Shown: positions 11,248 to 24,524 of the stretch, one piece after another | Layout of the letters: every line of letters begins with the position of its first letter | How positions within the stretch are numbered: position 1 is the first letter of the stretch | Assembly: GCA_932294295.1 (NCBI GenBank) | Contig: OW028585.1 | Span: 2,390,001 to 2,454,000 of the forward strand | Direction: 5' to 3' | From: Alitta virens | Lineage: Eukaryota > Annelida > Polychaeta > Phyllodocida > Nereididae | DNA length: 64,000 nucleotides | Notes under the pieces: model-generated | What the model was told of the DNA's origin: nothing | Seen by the model: the letters and a program-made list of their open reading frames with translations, nothing else | Database searches by the model: none | Program-made: the position numbers and the translations under genes

Positions 11248-12273
11248 TGTTATATGTTCATCCCCATACAGGTATAGCATAATCAAAACTAGTGTACGAC
11301 TTGTAAATTTAAGGATACTATATAAATTATTCTTGTTGAAAATTGATTGTGATGATGATGCAAGTTTTTTTTCTAACGCAACTACAAGAAATTATGTACT
11401 ACAACATATGGACTCAAAAATTTTTAAAGTAGAGAAGAAAATACACAAAGTATACAATCATCAGCAAGTGCTGCTATAAACTCATAATGATAATCCTGTC
11501 TTATAAATAGAGTATTTATGAAAAAAAGTATATAGAAGTTATTAGGCACATATATAGACATATATTAATATTTCATCAATCAATGTAAGGCAAACGTAGT
11601 TCAACAATATTGTGCAATATATTGAAGATATATTTTGCAGTTTATTCTAGTGTGACAATTTCTTAAAAAAAGCTCTTCTAAAAATATGTGATAACCTTTA
11701 CCTTCATGAGCCTTTTTACACAGGTACATGTACAGTCAAATCTGTGTTAAGTGTTTACCCATGGGATTTGATAAAGACTGGGCATTTAGGACAGACGATG
11801 GTTTAATAGACAAACAGTAAAAGAAGAATGTTTCTAGTGTTTAATGACTCAAATTTTGAAGTAATTAAAACTTCTCACGGGTATACCAACTTAACACGTT
11901 CAATTCACTGATTTATATGCTTTTTTTAAACAAAAGGACTGGCTTTTTCCAGAACTGTAAATTGCACATACTGCTAGGTGAGCTCACATTGGCTTAGCAA
12001 TCACATTAGGTTTGCAACTTTTCAGTTTGAAAGTATATTACATAGATTAATCACACGATCGGACCAGAAATCTCATTTATTGCTATCAAAATATTTCCAT
12101 CGTTAATTCTCGCCAGATCATTCTAGCTACGTACACCACCTGGTGAGATGCCACACATGAAGTAAGTAGGTTGTGGTAGGTGGATGGATAAGGGTCCTGT
12201 ATTTCCGCATCTGAGGGACAGGCAGGGACCTTGGCAGTGAGTTGATGGATGAAATAGCAATTGATCCGACTTA

Positions 12274-12338
12274 GGCTCAACCGGGAATTGAATACCCAGT
12301 GGTTGGAATCCCAGCGCGCCACCACTGAGCCAGGCTCC
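12274..12338 (-). repeat. tRNA-derived SINE head
   Basis: On the minus strand a box A (TGGCTCAGTGGTGGCGCGC) precedes a box B (GGTATTCAATTCCCGGT) by about 25 bp, like RNA polymerase III promoters in tRNA-derived SINEs. A full tRNA cloverleaf does not close, so it is not called as a tRNA. Confidence 0.5.
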
Positions 12339-12884
12339 TGCCCTTCAGACAAACGTTGCAAAGACCATGTTCAGCTCCTTGCCTTGATACATCACATTCT
12401 TATGGAATTTATTGAATATATGTATATATGTTTATTCATACACTTCCACTTGAAGTAAGGGTAAATTTCATTAAATGAATATCAGTTTGTATAGCTAATT
12501 ACATAATATAAAATAAAAATAAATATAAGTGTCATTTTGAACAGAGAAAGTCCAGTAAATCAATTTGCTCCTCATCATTTAGCAAGTCACAAATAGTGTC
12601 CTTCTTTTCTTTAATTACTTGTATGATGCTAGTATCCTGATCAGTCAAATACTAGAGAGTGTTGCGAAATGTTTTGATATTCATCACTACCTAACTTCCT
12701 ATTGTATTGACAGATAAAAGGTCATGTACATACTTTACTGATATTTGGTTCCAACAAGGGATTTTTACGGAAGGTTCTCTGTATTTCCACCAGGTGGCTA
12801 CAACAGAATACTGCAATTCCACTGGCTGAAAAAGTTCCCACCCCGTGACTTTCATTGGCAGAGGCAAAAAGCTCTTTTAGCAGC

Positions 12885-13085
12885 AGTATATTTGGTGCAT
12901 TTTAATGTATATTTGACATCTTATCATTTATTTTTTACTTCTGTTGTTTCCAAGAGAAAATTGTATTTATGGAATCAGTATGACCTACTATGTCTGAAAA
13001 GGCAAAATGATTAATAAGAGGAGAGGAAAGACTTATGTCTTGCTGAATTCAGGGCTGCTCAGTGAAAAGACTCTATTCAATACAC
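12885..13085 (+). repeat. Dispersed repeat, copy 1 (copy 2 at 24525-24710)
   Basis: Both copies share, in order, GTGCATTTTA-TGTATAT, a TATGGAATCAGT block, AAAATGA-TAATAAGAGGAG, AGGAAAG-CTTATGTCTTGC and TGAATTCAGGGCTG. In copy 2 the repeat leads directly into LINE 3'-end coding remains, so it may belong to a LINE family. Confidence 0.7.
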
Positions 13086-13710
13086 ATTTAAGAGACCATG
13101 CGAAGACAATTATTAGGTGTCGAACATTGACAATTATTAGGTGTCCAACATTGACAATTATTAAGAACAAACTATGTATTGGCTGCACACATTCTCAAAT
13201 GCACACACAAACACAATGCAAACACAACTAGAACACAACTCAGCTGAATGTTCTTATGGAAACTGAAGTTCAAACCCAAGAACAATATATAAACGTGTGT
13301 TAGGCAAAAATATCATTGAAGAAATGAGAACGAATGAGAAGAAAACAAGCGTTCTTCGATTTGTTAGCTTAGTTAATAGGATTATGATGAGATGAATTAT
13401 GATTGGCTTATAGCTAAGTCAGCGGCGCTTGGAAACGAAACGAATGCTTCTAATTATTGACTAAATTTTTGAAATCAATGAAATGCATTTGAATGCACAT
13501 GAGCTTCACCCCACACAGTCAGTTTACTTAAGTGCTCTCCAACAATTATACCAGCCTGTTTTGCAAAGCTAATCATCTGGATATCAATGCAATCTAGCAT
13601 ATTATGAAGCTGAACTGAGAGAAGATATCCCTAGGATTTATTCCTGGAATTGAATGGTTTTATTCAGTTTTGAATATTTTGAATATGATATCAATCTTTT
13701 GGTTATGGGA

Positions 13711-16095
13711 TGCACTCTAAGAAAAAAAGGTTCTTAAAAGTTCAATATGGAATCTAGGGGTTCCATATGGAACCTCAAGGTTCTATAGTACATGTAAAGA
13801 TTCCGAATGGTTCTTAAAGGTTGTCAAATGTTTCATGTTAATTGATATGTAAATAATTGTGTTCAATCAAAACATGAAAACATGTTGCTATATTGTTAAG
13901 TTATATTGATTTTAAAAAAATTTTAGGAAGGTAAAAAAAGCCAAATGACTATGAAAACATTCAGGACTTGATGTAGAGGACTGTACTAAACGAGACAGTG
14001 AACTGCTTGAGAAATATCACTTGCAGAAAATTCTTTGCTGGTCATGGTGAGTATTCATTACAAAAAATATAAAATTGCTACATTTCACTATCATCAATCC
14101 ATAAATGTCATGTTGGGTACTACTTTTGCATATACAGTAGATTGCAGAAGTATTCATGCCTCGAGAATTTGCAGGCAGATATATCAGCTACAAATCTATA
14201 TAGGACAAAAGTTGTACATGCTGTCAGCACAATATATAGGGAGGTGATAATTTACCACATGTAGTGAATTTTCAATCCACTTTGCAACTGTTATGTAATT
14301 TTTCGTATGAAATTGCGAATATTTTCATTATTTCACTAGATTTTCATTGGAGTTTTTCTGAATTTGCTGAAATTCACCCAGGAAAACATTTTACATAAAA
14401 TATAATGGAATATCGGCTGCCCAGATAGCATTCCAAATCGGCCCAGTATCGTTTCCATATAGGCCACTGTCGTAACAACATCGTATTAACATCGCCGACA
14501 TCACGCTGACGTTGAAACGAATTGAAATGCTATCTGAGTGGTTGACTGAAAATATGAAGGACTTCAATATAGTAATAAATTGGTAAAAAAGCATCAAAAT
14601 GACATCTTATGTTTTGTTCTTCAAAATTTCATTGTTTAATAATCAGTCAACGAGCAACCAATAGTGAAAGTTTCAAAAACAGGCACCAAAATACTACTAT
14701 TTAATCAGAAGTGGAAATATTGCAATTTTCATTGAATTACATCACATTGTAAGGCCACTTTTAGGAGGATGAATACTTTTGGAACCCAATGTATTCTTGT
14801 GACAGTATGTACTGATGAATCTTTAATTTCAGAATGTCTGACAATGAAAGTTATTCCAATGATATTTTGCCTGTTTTATTTTCATTTCTTTTCATCACAT
14901 TGAAATATTCATATTAAAATATCAATAAAATTTGTTGTTGTAGACTCTTCATATCATGAAATGCAGCCACAACTGTATTTTTTCAAAGAGACTTGAAAAT
15001 GTGCAAGTCAGCTTGCCAGGGTACTTTCAGGAGAAAAGGCAAGGTAAAAAAGCATTGTATAGTATTTTAATTATAGACTGTAAATGACTCTGTGGTGTTG
15101 CAAATTCATATTGATATTTTTAATAAAGAACAACCCTTCGACAGAATGCAAACAAGGAGAACATAGACCTGTGTATATCAAGTGGGCAACAAACAACAGT
15201 AATAGCACCAACAATATAAAAACAGTTTTGTTGCTACCTAGTTAATAAATATGCAAAACATTGACAGCTGTAATAATATATGTCTGATCCTTATAATTGG
15301 TAATGTTATCTAATTAATGTATTTGATGTAACCATCTAATTTCATGATTTTTATATTAAAACTTCTTATGCTTTATTTTGACAGGAGTCAACTCCCAAAT
15401 TTTTGTTCAGATAAGGAAAGAGTCCAGTCTATGTGGAAAATGTTGAAATATGGCATGATGGTCATCCAAGACAGAGAACCTGATATTTCACTGGCTTTTA
15501 AATGTTTAGTTGCTGTTTATTGGGTACAAAAGTACACCATGTGTTATGTGGAATTTTGCATCATTGATTGTGGTAAGGTTAATTTGATAAACTGGTACAT
15601 TGTGTATGAAGTGATCTAATCCCTAGGTTGTGTGGAGCTCAGCCCAACATAACAAAACTATGATTGTTCATAAAATAAAATAAATGTGTAAACCAAAATT
15701 TTGTTTGTTATGCTGTTTATTTATTCATATCTAAAATAACCTTTTATTGAACCAGTATATGGACCTTTAATTGAACCTGTTAGGTTCAAAATAGAACCAC
15801 TGGGTTCTACAATTAACCCCAAACAGAACCATATATGCACCTATAAAAGTTCTTTGAAGAACTGTTGAACAATGCAAGGGTTCTTCACAGAACCATTTGA
15901 TAGGTTTGTTCATGAAGCATTGGGTTCCATACAAAACTTTTGTTCAAGAACCATTTGGTTCCATCAAGAACATTAATATGGAACCTTCAGTGGTTCTTCT
16001 AAAGAACCTTTAGAGAGGATCTAAATTCAAAATCCATACCGGGATTTGGAACCTTTAAAGGTTCCATATAGCACTTATAGTTTTTAGATTGTGCT
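13711..16095. mobile_element. 2.4-kb DNA transposon-like element with GGTTC/GAACC-rich inverted ends
   Basis: The left end (13711, GCACTCTAAGAAAAAAAGG then repeated GGTTCTT, GGTTCCATATGGAACC) and the inverted right end (up to 16095, GCACAATCTAAAAACTATA then GGAACC-type words) are mutually complementary with gaps. Subterminal arrays of GGTTCTTNAAGAACC-like palindromes run at 13737-13825 and 15740-16070. This architecture is known from non-autonomous elements of many fish and invertebrate genomes. The interior includes an isolated open segment 15365-15575 behind a TTTGACAG acceptor-like site, with no recognised domain. Confidence 0.6.
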
Positions 16096-16199
16096 TCTTT
16101 AAAGGGAATCAAGCATGAAACATTGATCAAAACGAGAGGTCCATGTTTCAAATTTGTTCACATATCATTTACATTCTAACCATCGTCAAATGGAGGATT

Positions 16200-16452
16200 T
16201 TTATGTTAAATGATCTTCAGAAAAAGTGCAGTATAGCAGAGCCTCATTGCCAGGCCTACGACATAAAAGTGCTTGAAATCAATGTATGACGTCACAAACT
16301 AATGTAGTTATGAAGGCAGTTTTCATCTTCACGGTTAATTTTTGCTGTCGCCGCCAAACCTCCGCTATTCTACACCAAATGTTATTTTAATTTTGCTAGA
16401 ACTTCAAAATTGTGAAATATTTGATAAAATATGCTGCACTAAACCCGGATCT
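16200..16452. mobile_element. MITE, diverged copy (related to 24807-25056)
   Basis: Starts AAAGTGCAGTATAGCAG and ends with ATGCTGCACTAAACCC, and shares internal words with the copy at 24807-25056 (CATTGCCAGGCCTA, TATGACGTCACAAA, CTACAC). The terminal repeats are partly lost on the right side. Confidence 0.6.
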
Positions 16453-16454
16453 TC

Positions 16455-17880
16455 TCTTATGGATTGTTGTTTCTTTTAGATTGCTAATTGAATAAAAGGT
16501 CAAAGTCTTGCCCTACATTGTGTTCACAGACAAGGAGCACCATCCATGTGTGCCTTTTATTACAGACGCATTACTCACAGGGAGGAAAATGAACCATTAT
16601 TATGTTGCTCACATCCTATAACATAATTTTCATCATCATTGCCAATTACAGTCAATATGGTTTTATGTCCATAACACACCTATTTATTTATTTCAATATA
16701 TGTATTTTTTTTAAAACATTCCGAATAAAAGCATTTTTCTAATTAGAGTGATAAAAAATTAATTTTTAGCCTTTCTTTTAAAATCATCAATTACTGTGCA
16801 CTTCTTTATTTAATTAGGCAAATTATTTCACAGTTTTGGACCCTGATAACTAAATGAAGCTTTAGTAACATTAATATTAAAATATGAAATCATACCATCA
16901 TTCTCATTATCATGTCTTGTCAACACCTTTCTGAAAATTCTCCAGACATATATGCTTTTAGGATTAATATTGGGACTCAGATGAGTTGTTTTTGCCAAGA
17001 TTGTCCATATACATGAAGCAACAATTATGAATGAAAATAAATATATGTCAGTAACGATTTTTGTTCTATGATTACGTCATAAACTCATTATACCACTTAG
17101 CGCATTATATAGGGGCAGTTTAGCTTATATCAATCAACTGCAGAAGTAAATTAGACAGAGCATATAGTTCACTGTAGTTGTATACGTGCATATGTGGTTC
17201 ACCAAGCTCATCTTAGTTAAGCTGCAGTGAAACTACTGTTAACATTATTGATGATAGTATATCAATAATATGTCCATTTGCACTTTGTATATTGTGCTCT
17301 CTCTTAAATTAATTTATGTATAATTTATTCAAAGTCGTTTTCAATCCAAAATGTCAAGCAAATTGACATTTTAAGCTTACACTTCTGTACGACTACAGTT
17401 ACAATCAAATTTAAATCGATGAAATTGTGGTAGAAATATAGTACAATAATAATAATTATAATAATAATACATGTATCATAATAGTATAAATGACAAAGAA
17501 AAAAGTGTCCATCTTGAATGTCTAAAGTATTGTCCAGATTAGTTTGACTGGCAGCAAGCACTGACCAGTCTCATCGCATATAATAGTCTTTGATGTCTGT
17601 GATTTAGCAAATGAAGGACTTTATTGCTAGCAACTTTGCGCTGACCTAGCTAGTGTCTTTCAGTTTATATGCTGCAATATTGGCATGTAAAATAGGATGC
17701 AGTCATAGCTTTTCAGTACAGACAATAGTATCAGCCTGGCGGCAGTTTACCCGATTACAGTGCACTCACAAATGTTATAGACCTATTGTATATTTTCTAA
17801 ATATTATATACCTATACATTTTCTACTGCACATTGGAGAAGTCACTTTGATATTTCTGATTTAAAGGTATTGAGTGAGCT
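16455..17880. other. AT-rich non-coding DNA
   Basis: No gene or repeat family recognised beyond short AAT-type microsatellite runs near 17445-17470. The small ORFs are typical of chance. Confidence 0.4.
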
Positions 17881-17899
17881 ACATGACCTAACCTGAGTT

Positions 17900-20600
17900 G
17901 GTATATTACTCCATAGCCATGCCCCATTTGAAACTTTTCTTACCATAAGTTATAGTTCTAAATTTTGGTAAAGTATACCTGTCATTATCATGCATGTCAT
18001 AAGGTGACTCCTGTGAAATAAAGAGCATTGTTATGTATTCTGGTGCAGTACCTTTTTTGACCTTGTACATCATTATAGCAACAAATTTCATACATTACCT
18101 ATAAATAGTGAGTTGATTCTCCTCACTGCATATTTCTTCATATCTTAGAGATCTTTCATTTGTCTTCTCTAATTTGTTTAGTTTATGCCTCCCCGCAAAC
18201 ATCCATACAATAGGTCAGTAAGTGAAGATGCTGTTTATATAAACTGTTATAAAGGATTATTTTACAGTCTTTATCTAGATAGTTTTTGATGCGCTTCATT
18301 GCATTGACTTGTTTACCTGTCTGATTACATATTTCATCAATATGTGAGCTAAAGTTAAAAATTTTATTAAGATCAATACCTAAGACGTTTATAGAATGTG
18401 TTGCATGTAATATTATCATTTTCACAGGAAGTTTTCAGGTACATTAGCTGAAATTTGCTAGCATTTGCTTTCAAGTTATTTAGCTCAAACCACTTCATTG
18501 CATATACTATTAGACAGTCTTGCTGTAGTTTCGATTTTAGGCTTTGCTAAATTTATATCAACACAACTGAGTGTGTTGTCATCTACATAGTTGTAGATCT
18601 TAGCATTTAATTTTGAGTATAGAAAATCATTTATGAAGATGTTAAACAACAAGGGGCCGAGGATATATCCTTGTGGGACTCCTTTGATGTTATATACCCA
18701 TTTTGAGTATGTCTCTCCAATTCTTACCCTTTGCTGTCTTTTCATAATGTACGATTTCATTAGATCTAATGCACTGCTGTCAAATCCATATGCAAACAGT
18801 TTCGCAAGTAGGAGTCCATGAGGCATACAATCAAAAGCCTTTGACAGATCAATGGCAACTACATCTACACAATGCCCATTGTCTATTGCGCTCCCTCCAG
18901 TCTTCAGTCATCCTTATCAGTATATCTTGACTGCTGTATCCTTTCCTAAAACCTGATAGATAATCATGAAATAATACTTTCATATATTCATATATTTGAT
19001 TGTTAATTACTCTTTCCATAATTTTTGATAGAATCGGCAAATATATTTACTGATCTAAAGTTGTCCTTGTTCAGTTTATCTTTCTTTTTATATACAGGAG
19101 ATATGTTAGCAGTCTTAAGCTTACTTGGAAATGTGTTTTCGATTATGCACCTTGATTACTTCTGTCAGAGGTTTAGAGAGTTTATGGGCAATCTTCTTGA
19201 TTTTGGCCGGGATTTCATCATACCCTACTGTTATATTTGTTGAGAGGGACTTTTATGACTTTCATCACTTCTCTCTCTGATACAAATTTAAAAAAAAATA
19301 TTTTTGGGCTCTTCCAAACCTTAAACTTTTAATTTTATTTATACTTTCATGTTCATCATAGTCTTTCAGAATTTCCTCGAAGGGTTTGTATGTGTCTTCA
19401 GGGGTACCTATATCATGAGCAATTTTTTGAAAGAACTCATTGAAAATGTTACACACTCTTTGATCATCTGTGATGACTTTGTCTACTTCTTGAAGGGGTA
19501 TACTATCAGTTTTGGTTCTAGACTTTGAGAAAAATGGCTTTATGGCTTTCCAAAAGTCTTGCACTTATTTTGAAAATACTTTTTGATCTCATTTCTCTTT
19601 ATTGATGTCACTAAATTTCTTTGATATCTGTATAGTGCTAAATAGAAATTTGACCTATATCTATAATATGGAACAAAATTGCCTTTCTGAGCACCTTTGT
19701 CATGCAATGGAAATCAGTCTTTCTTGTTGTCTTTGTTTTCTTCGAAGCATGCTTATCTAGCAGGTTACATAACTGCTCATGACTTTGTAATGTATTGAAG
19801 GCCATTTCTGCACTGTCACAGGAGTCAACTCTTCGCTCAAGATGCATATTTCCCATGTCTGTTATGACCTTATCATAGTCAATTTTCTCAATTTTCCTAT
19901 AAGAGACTTTTTTTAGTTTTAGGAGCGGGTCTGTTGAGTCGCAGTACTCGGCCTATTAGATTATGAAAGTCACTAATTCCAGTATTTACTGAGAAACCTT
20001 TCAGATATTTTCTGCACTTTGAAACAAGCATTGCATCATTTGATTTGGGCTGACTTGATTTAAAGCAGGTGGGTTCAGAAATGATGTTGGTCAGGCAGTA
20101 AGGTGGTAGGAGTGCTGATAGGGTGTTTGGATTGAGCATGTTAAAATTCATATCACCAATGACAATTACATGATCATTTTTATCAAATATCTTATCTCCT
20201 AGGTTCTCAAATAGGTCTTTAAACTTGCTTTGATCCATCTTTGGATTCTTATCAGCACATAATAACAGTATTTTGTCCTCAACAAAAATTAGTTTGATAG
20301 ATATGCATTCAAAGTCATTATCACACAGGCTGATACTGCTTGTGGTATGGGGAAGGTTCTTCGATATATAAACCAACATACCCCCACTATTGGATCTTTT
20401 GTCTTGCCTCACACTGGAGCACCCTTCTATATCAAATATTGTCTGCTTATATGACGCATATAGCTTAGTTTCACTCAACATCAGAATGTCTAGTTTACAA
20501 CTTTGAATCAATTCTTTGATCTCTCCACATTTGCCATTGAGACTATTTACATTTAGATGGCCTATGATCACATTTTTCGGATTTGAGATACATATTTTTT
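17900..20600 (-). mobile_element. Broken LINE (non-LTR retrotransposon) with APE-type endonuclease and reverse transcriptase
   Basis: Reading right to left, an apurinic-type endonuclease (20571-19897: GHLNVNSL at its start, LSETKL with the catalytic Glu, VIGDMNFN, and a C-terminal SDFHNLI where SDHxxI is usual) is followed by a linker (19856-19265) and RT (19040-18485: YLSGFRKGYSS, GVPQGYILGPLLF, catalytic YVDD), then the RT thumb (18425-18183, VLGIDLN) and a C-terminal tail (18091-17906). At least five frame breaks or stops separate these. The order is that of Jockey/CR1-type LINEs. No poly-A tail or target-site duplication could be defined. Confidence 0.9.
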
Positions 20601-20714
20601 CAATGTCCTTGAATACAGTTACTTTATCATTGTTTGAACATTGCCTACATAATCATTTTCACCTGATACCTCATGAATTTGACCTTTATTACTTGTGTGA
20701 GTGCATTCTGTAAG

Positions 20715-23335
20715 GGTAACTCACTCACCTCTGGTATGGTTTCGGCTGTCTGGTCATGGCCAGATCCCTAATAACCAAACCTGCCTCCAGCTGCATTTTA
20801 TGTTTGGGAGTAATGTAATGAAATTTTTATTGCGCTGGGACCCAGGCATCCCCAGTTATTGATGTAATTGCAATTGTTTAATTAACATGTACTTTTGTGA
20901 TTTTTTTTTTTTTTTTGGTTTATGTACATGTATTTGTATTGCTGTGATTGTAAAATTTAATTTCTGTATATATTAGTGAATTAGCCCAACTTGTGCGCCG
21001 ATGCAGTGCACCGCTTGTTCCTCAATCGTGCTGTGGCCTACCTGATTCTATATTTCTTCTTTTTTACCCCTGAAGTGAGCACATGTTTGCTACCAATATG
21101 GCCGCCATCACTTTCAGAAAGAGGCTGAATGGATGGAGGTCCTGTGGCACCATAGCAACCCGCCCCCCCCCCCCCCGATCCTAACAACCAAGCTTTCAAG
21201 ATTAAGCTTCTTAGCAACCATTCACACCATAGTTGCCAGGGCCCTTGAATGAAACTCAGAACGTGACTGAATGGCAGGTCACGTGACCAAGTGACCATTT
21301 TGATCTCTGAACAGTGAAACAAACTGAAGGAGAAGTGGCAAAATTTCGCTTATAGTGTCAATATTGATCTTGATTGATGAACAGCACAACATTTTCAATC
21401 CAATAAATTGTATGCAGGCCATGACGGTTACATTTTGTGCTCTGGCATAAGTGTACCAAACCAGTTTAAGTGGACAATAATTGCGTCAAAGTACTTTCTC
21501 ATGTACCAAAAAGCCAGCAGTCAATAATGTGCAGTTTGGTAAATCAATCATCAAATAACTGAACAACATTTTTACCTTTTTTTTTTTTTTTAGATGCAAC
21601 ATTAGAACCATGGAAAAGACAAGGTTACTATGTTTAGGTAGGTACTTGTTTAACTTAATCATATAGATATTTACACAACCTTAAAATGTATGGGAATGTG
21701 TTAAAACATTTAAAATAAGGTAAAACGTGATATTTAAATGGTATATGTAAACATAGGTTGCGCTGCAGGAAAACCTCAGCAAATGCCCAAGCAGCACACA
21801 AGCATCAAATTGAATAAATTGCTCAATAAATTGGCTTTAACAATTGTAGTTTACCAATTAGACATTATACAATATCAAGTATATAATTATTGGTCCTCAT
21901 AAAGGAATTACAATGTGATAATTCTAAAAAAATTCCAAATTAACAAAAAAAAAAAAAAGCGTACTCAGATAGTGTTTCGGACACCTATAATATGTATTTG
22001 AGCTGCTTTCATAGTTATGGTAGATGTACTCTTGTTTTCACAATTCAATGTATTCCTAGGCAGAATAGCTATCCTTTTTGATATAGGAGACAGTGAGCGA
22101 CAAACATTTTTTTCATTAAAAATTTAATAGAATTTGAGGTATTAACATACGCATGATTGGAATTAACAGAGTCTGTCAATCTCTATTGTCAAATATATAT
22201 ACTAATGAAGTGACAGTTGTATTAGTTTATCTAGATTAATTTGAGATGTCATGCATGTTTGTTAATTTGAATTAGTCATATTGACCCAAATCTTATAAGA
22301 TTTATGTGTGAAAAATGACACAATAAATAAAGCACAACATTTTATCAGCATATTAAGTCTTAATTTATCTTTGGTCTTAATTTTGCTTATGATTATTAAT
22401 TCAATACATGGAAAGACAAAAGTACACACTAAGTATGTCATTAATTAATGGTTAACATTTTGAAATCCAAACTTCGTGGGTGAAAATTGATAAAATTAGA
22501 ACAAAAGTATTCTTCACCAAACAATTTTGGTTCATTATTTCAAAACTCATCAAGGTTTCTGTGTTCTTTACCCAGGGGCGTCAATTTTTCTTGACGGCTG
22601 GGGAGGATACAGGCCTTCTTTGTCTGTCCCACCGTGACTTTCCCTCACTTGTATAAGTGACCGCTGTTAAAGCGTGGACACTGGCCAAAACACAGGCAGC
22701 ACAATCGCCCTCTGGTGTGGCACAACTGCCCCCCCCCCTCCCCCCGGACCGCTGACTGTTAATACTTACCATATGTAACAGTCAGCGGTCTTGGGGGGAA
22801 TTGGGGGTCCTGCACAAGAGTGCAATTGTGATGCCTGTAAGCTTAAAATATTGATATGTGATTGGGGATACCAATTGTAAAACTTTACCAAAGCACAAAT
22901 GTTCCAAAACAAAAGTGTGTGAAAAAAGATAATTTTCATTTGTGAATTTCAGGGGATGATTGCATTGATCATCCCCCCCCCTTCCCAAAAGGTGGGGGGT
23001 ATATATCTCCCACATCCCCCCTGAATCGATGCCCCAGTAGACTCCACCACTAATGTGTCTAGCAAACACTTGTCGATTGCCGTTATTCTTCTGGTGAAAC
23101 CAACAAATGTATGTGTGGTGAACCACTTTAGCTTAATTCTGAACATATGTAATGTCTATGTATTTGTATATATTTACATATTTGTATAGTGCCTGTTTCA
23201 TAATTGAATTCTGGTCAACAGCACTTGGCATTGAGTATGAAATCAGGGGTCATTCTGTATTGGTATCTTGGTATCAGAATTTGATATCAGTTTTGGTATC
23301 AGAGTTTGGCATCAGAGTTTGATTTGGCAGCAGAG
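20715..23335. other. Non-coding region with simple runs and a dispersed repeat
   Basis: Contains a T14 run at about 20902, a C14 run at about 21164, a dispersed repeat copy at 21555-21690 (pair of 6195-6345), a C-rich patch at 22729-22745 and the hairpin at 22747-22790. No coding evidence; the antisense ORFs at 21038-21322, 22581-22772 and 22782-23146 are C/G-run translations. Confidence 0.45.
22747..22790. repeat. Perfect 14-bp hairpin in a C/G-run context
   Basis: GACCGCTGACTGTT at 22747-22760 is followed after 16 nt by its exact complement AACAGTCAGCGGTC at 22777-22790. C-runs to the left and G-runs to the right (22791-22805) extend the potential pairing further. It could be a head-to-head junction of two copies of one repeat. 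Confidence 0.75.
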
Positions 23336-23344
23336 TTTGGTATC

Positions 23345-23435
23345 ACCGTTGAGAGCTGGAGTGGGATTTGAACCCACGTCCTGAGTGCCAGTGCTTTAGC
23401 AGTCCAGTACTCTAACCATTAGGCCACAGTGCTAA
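23345..23435 (-). repeat. tRNA-derived SINE head (Ser-like)
   Basis: On the minus strand: a box A TGGCCTAATGGTTAGAG, a CTGCTAA anticodon-loop-like segment, and a T-arm with perfect GTGGG/CCCAC stem around GTTCAAAT. The acceptor stem pairs only in its first three positions and the anticodon stem is open, so it is a SINE or pseudo-tRNA rather than a functional tRNA-Ser(GCU). Confidence 0.6.
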
Positions 23436-23439
23436 CTGT

Positions 23440-24520
23440 GTAAAGCACATTATATCCATAAATATCTGGGTATGCCCTAATTGTGTGCTTCCTTTTTCTT
23501 TTTTCTTAATTTGGAATTATTTTGGAGTTATCACACTGTAATTATATACATGTACTAGATAATGTATAATAGTATAATAATATGTGATAGTTATATTCCA
23601 AATAGGAAGAATATGACAATAAGATGATTAAATATTAAATATTACACAAAAATTCACTTATATAACCATACTCTATATAACACATAAAACATTTTATGGT
23701 TGTCATTGCAAAGTATGGAATGGTAAGGTGGGGAAAGTAAGAATGCAATATCTATGCAATTGACCATTTTTACTGAATAAACAATCCCACAACATTACAA
23801 TAATGCAGCAATATTCCATGTTTCAGCCTTAATATGTGAACACTGTTATATATTGCATGCAGGATTATATTATTTTAGAAGATTTGTGGCCGTCGACCAG
23901 TAATCTTAAACGAGATCAAAACTAGTGTCAAAAGTGTTCACCAAAAAAAAAAAAAAAGGGTGCGTGGCAGGTATACTGCTTTAATTAGAGCACCTCTGAT
24001 ATTTATGTCAGCATGCCACTCCACAGACAAGAGTAGACACACAATTGTTTTGCTGGTCAGGTCAGAGAGAATTGTGCATTCCTGATGATAATTGGTTTGT
24101 GTTCAAATTTATTATGTGGTTATTTTTTACCAACTTATCGTGCCTTTGTAATATAATTGCAAACTGTTTGTTTGATGCATCTATTCATGGGCATATATTT
24201 GGGTCCGCTACACTTAGTCCAGTAGCAACCTCCCTAAAATTCCAGTTTTTGTGCCCCCGGCTGTTATATAAACAATAGAGTACTCATTTGAAAGCTTAGA
24301 ACATGAACTTTCTATTTCTGTGGGGTGTCATGTTCAGATCAGTCGCCTAACATCACCATATATAATGTCAAAGGTGACAATGTCCATATTTAGTTTCCAA
24401 ATTTTTGATTTCTCTTTATTTTCCACAGAAAGACCTTACTGTGAAAATATGGCAAGAACCCACTGAATGATGGCAAAATATCAAGTTATTGATTATGAAT
24501 TTCTAATCATTTCTAAAGTA
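23440..24520. other. AT-rich non-coding DNA
   Basis: No gene seen. A segment near 24185-24225 (GGGCATATATTTGGGTCCGC) resembles the right end of the MITE at 24807-25056 and may be a third fragment. A15 run near 23944. Confidence 0.4.
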
Positions 24521-24524
24521 TTAA

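Larger units (their letters stand above)
11250..13700. other. Non-coding, repeat-containing DNA
   Basis: No gene seen. Contents: a dispersed repeat copy at 11860-11990 (related to 1660-1800), a SINE-like unit at 12274-12338, a repeat at 12885-13085 that recurs at 24525-24710, and three 20-24 bp tandem units containing AACATTGACAATTATTA at 13108-13165. Confidence 0.5.

Noticed and set aside
23345..23435. tRNA-Ser(GCU) gene on the minus strand
   Set aside because: T-arm and box A/B are good, but acceptor and anticodon stems do not pair; called as SINE-like.
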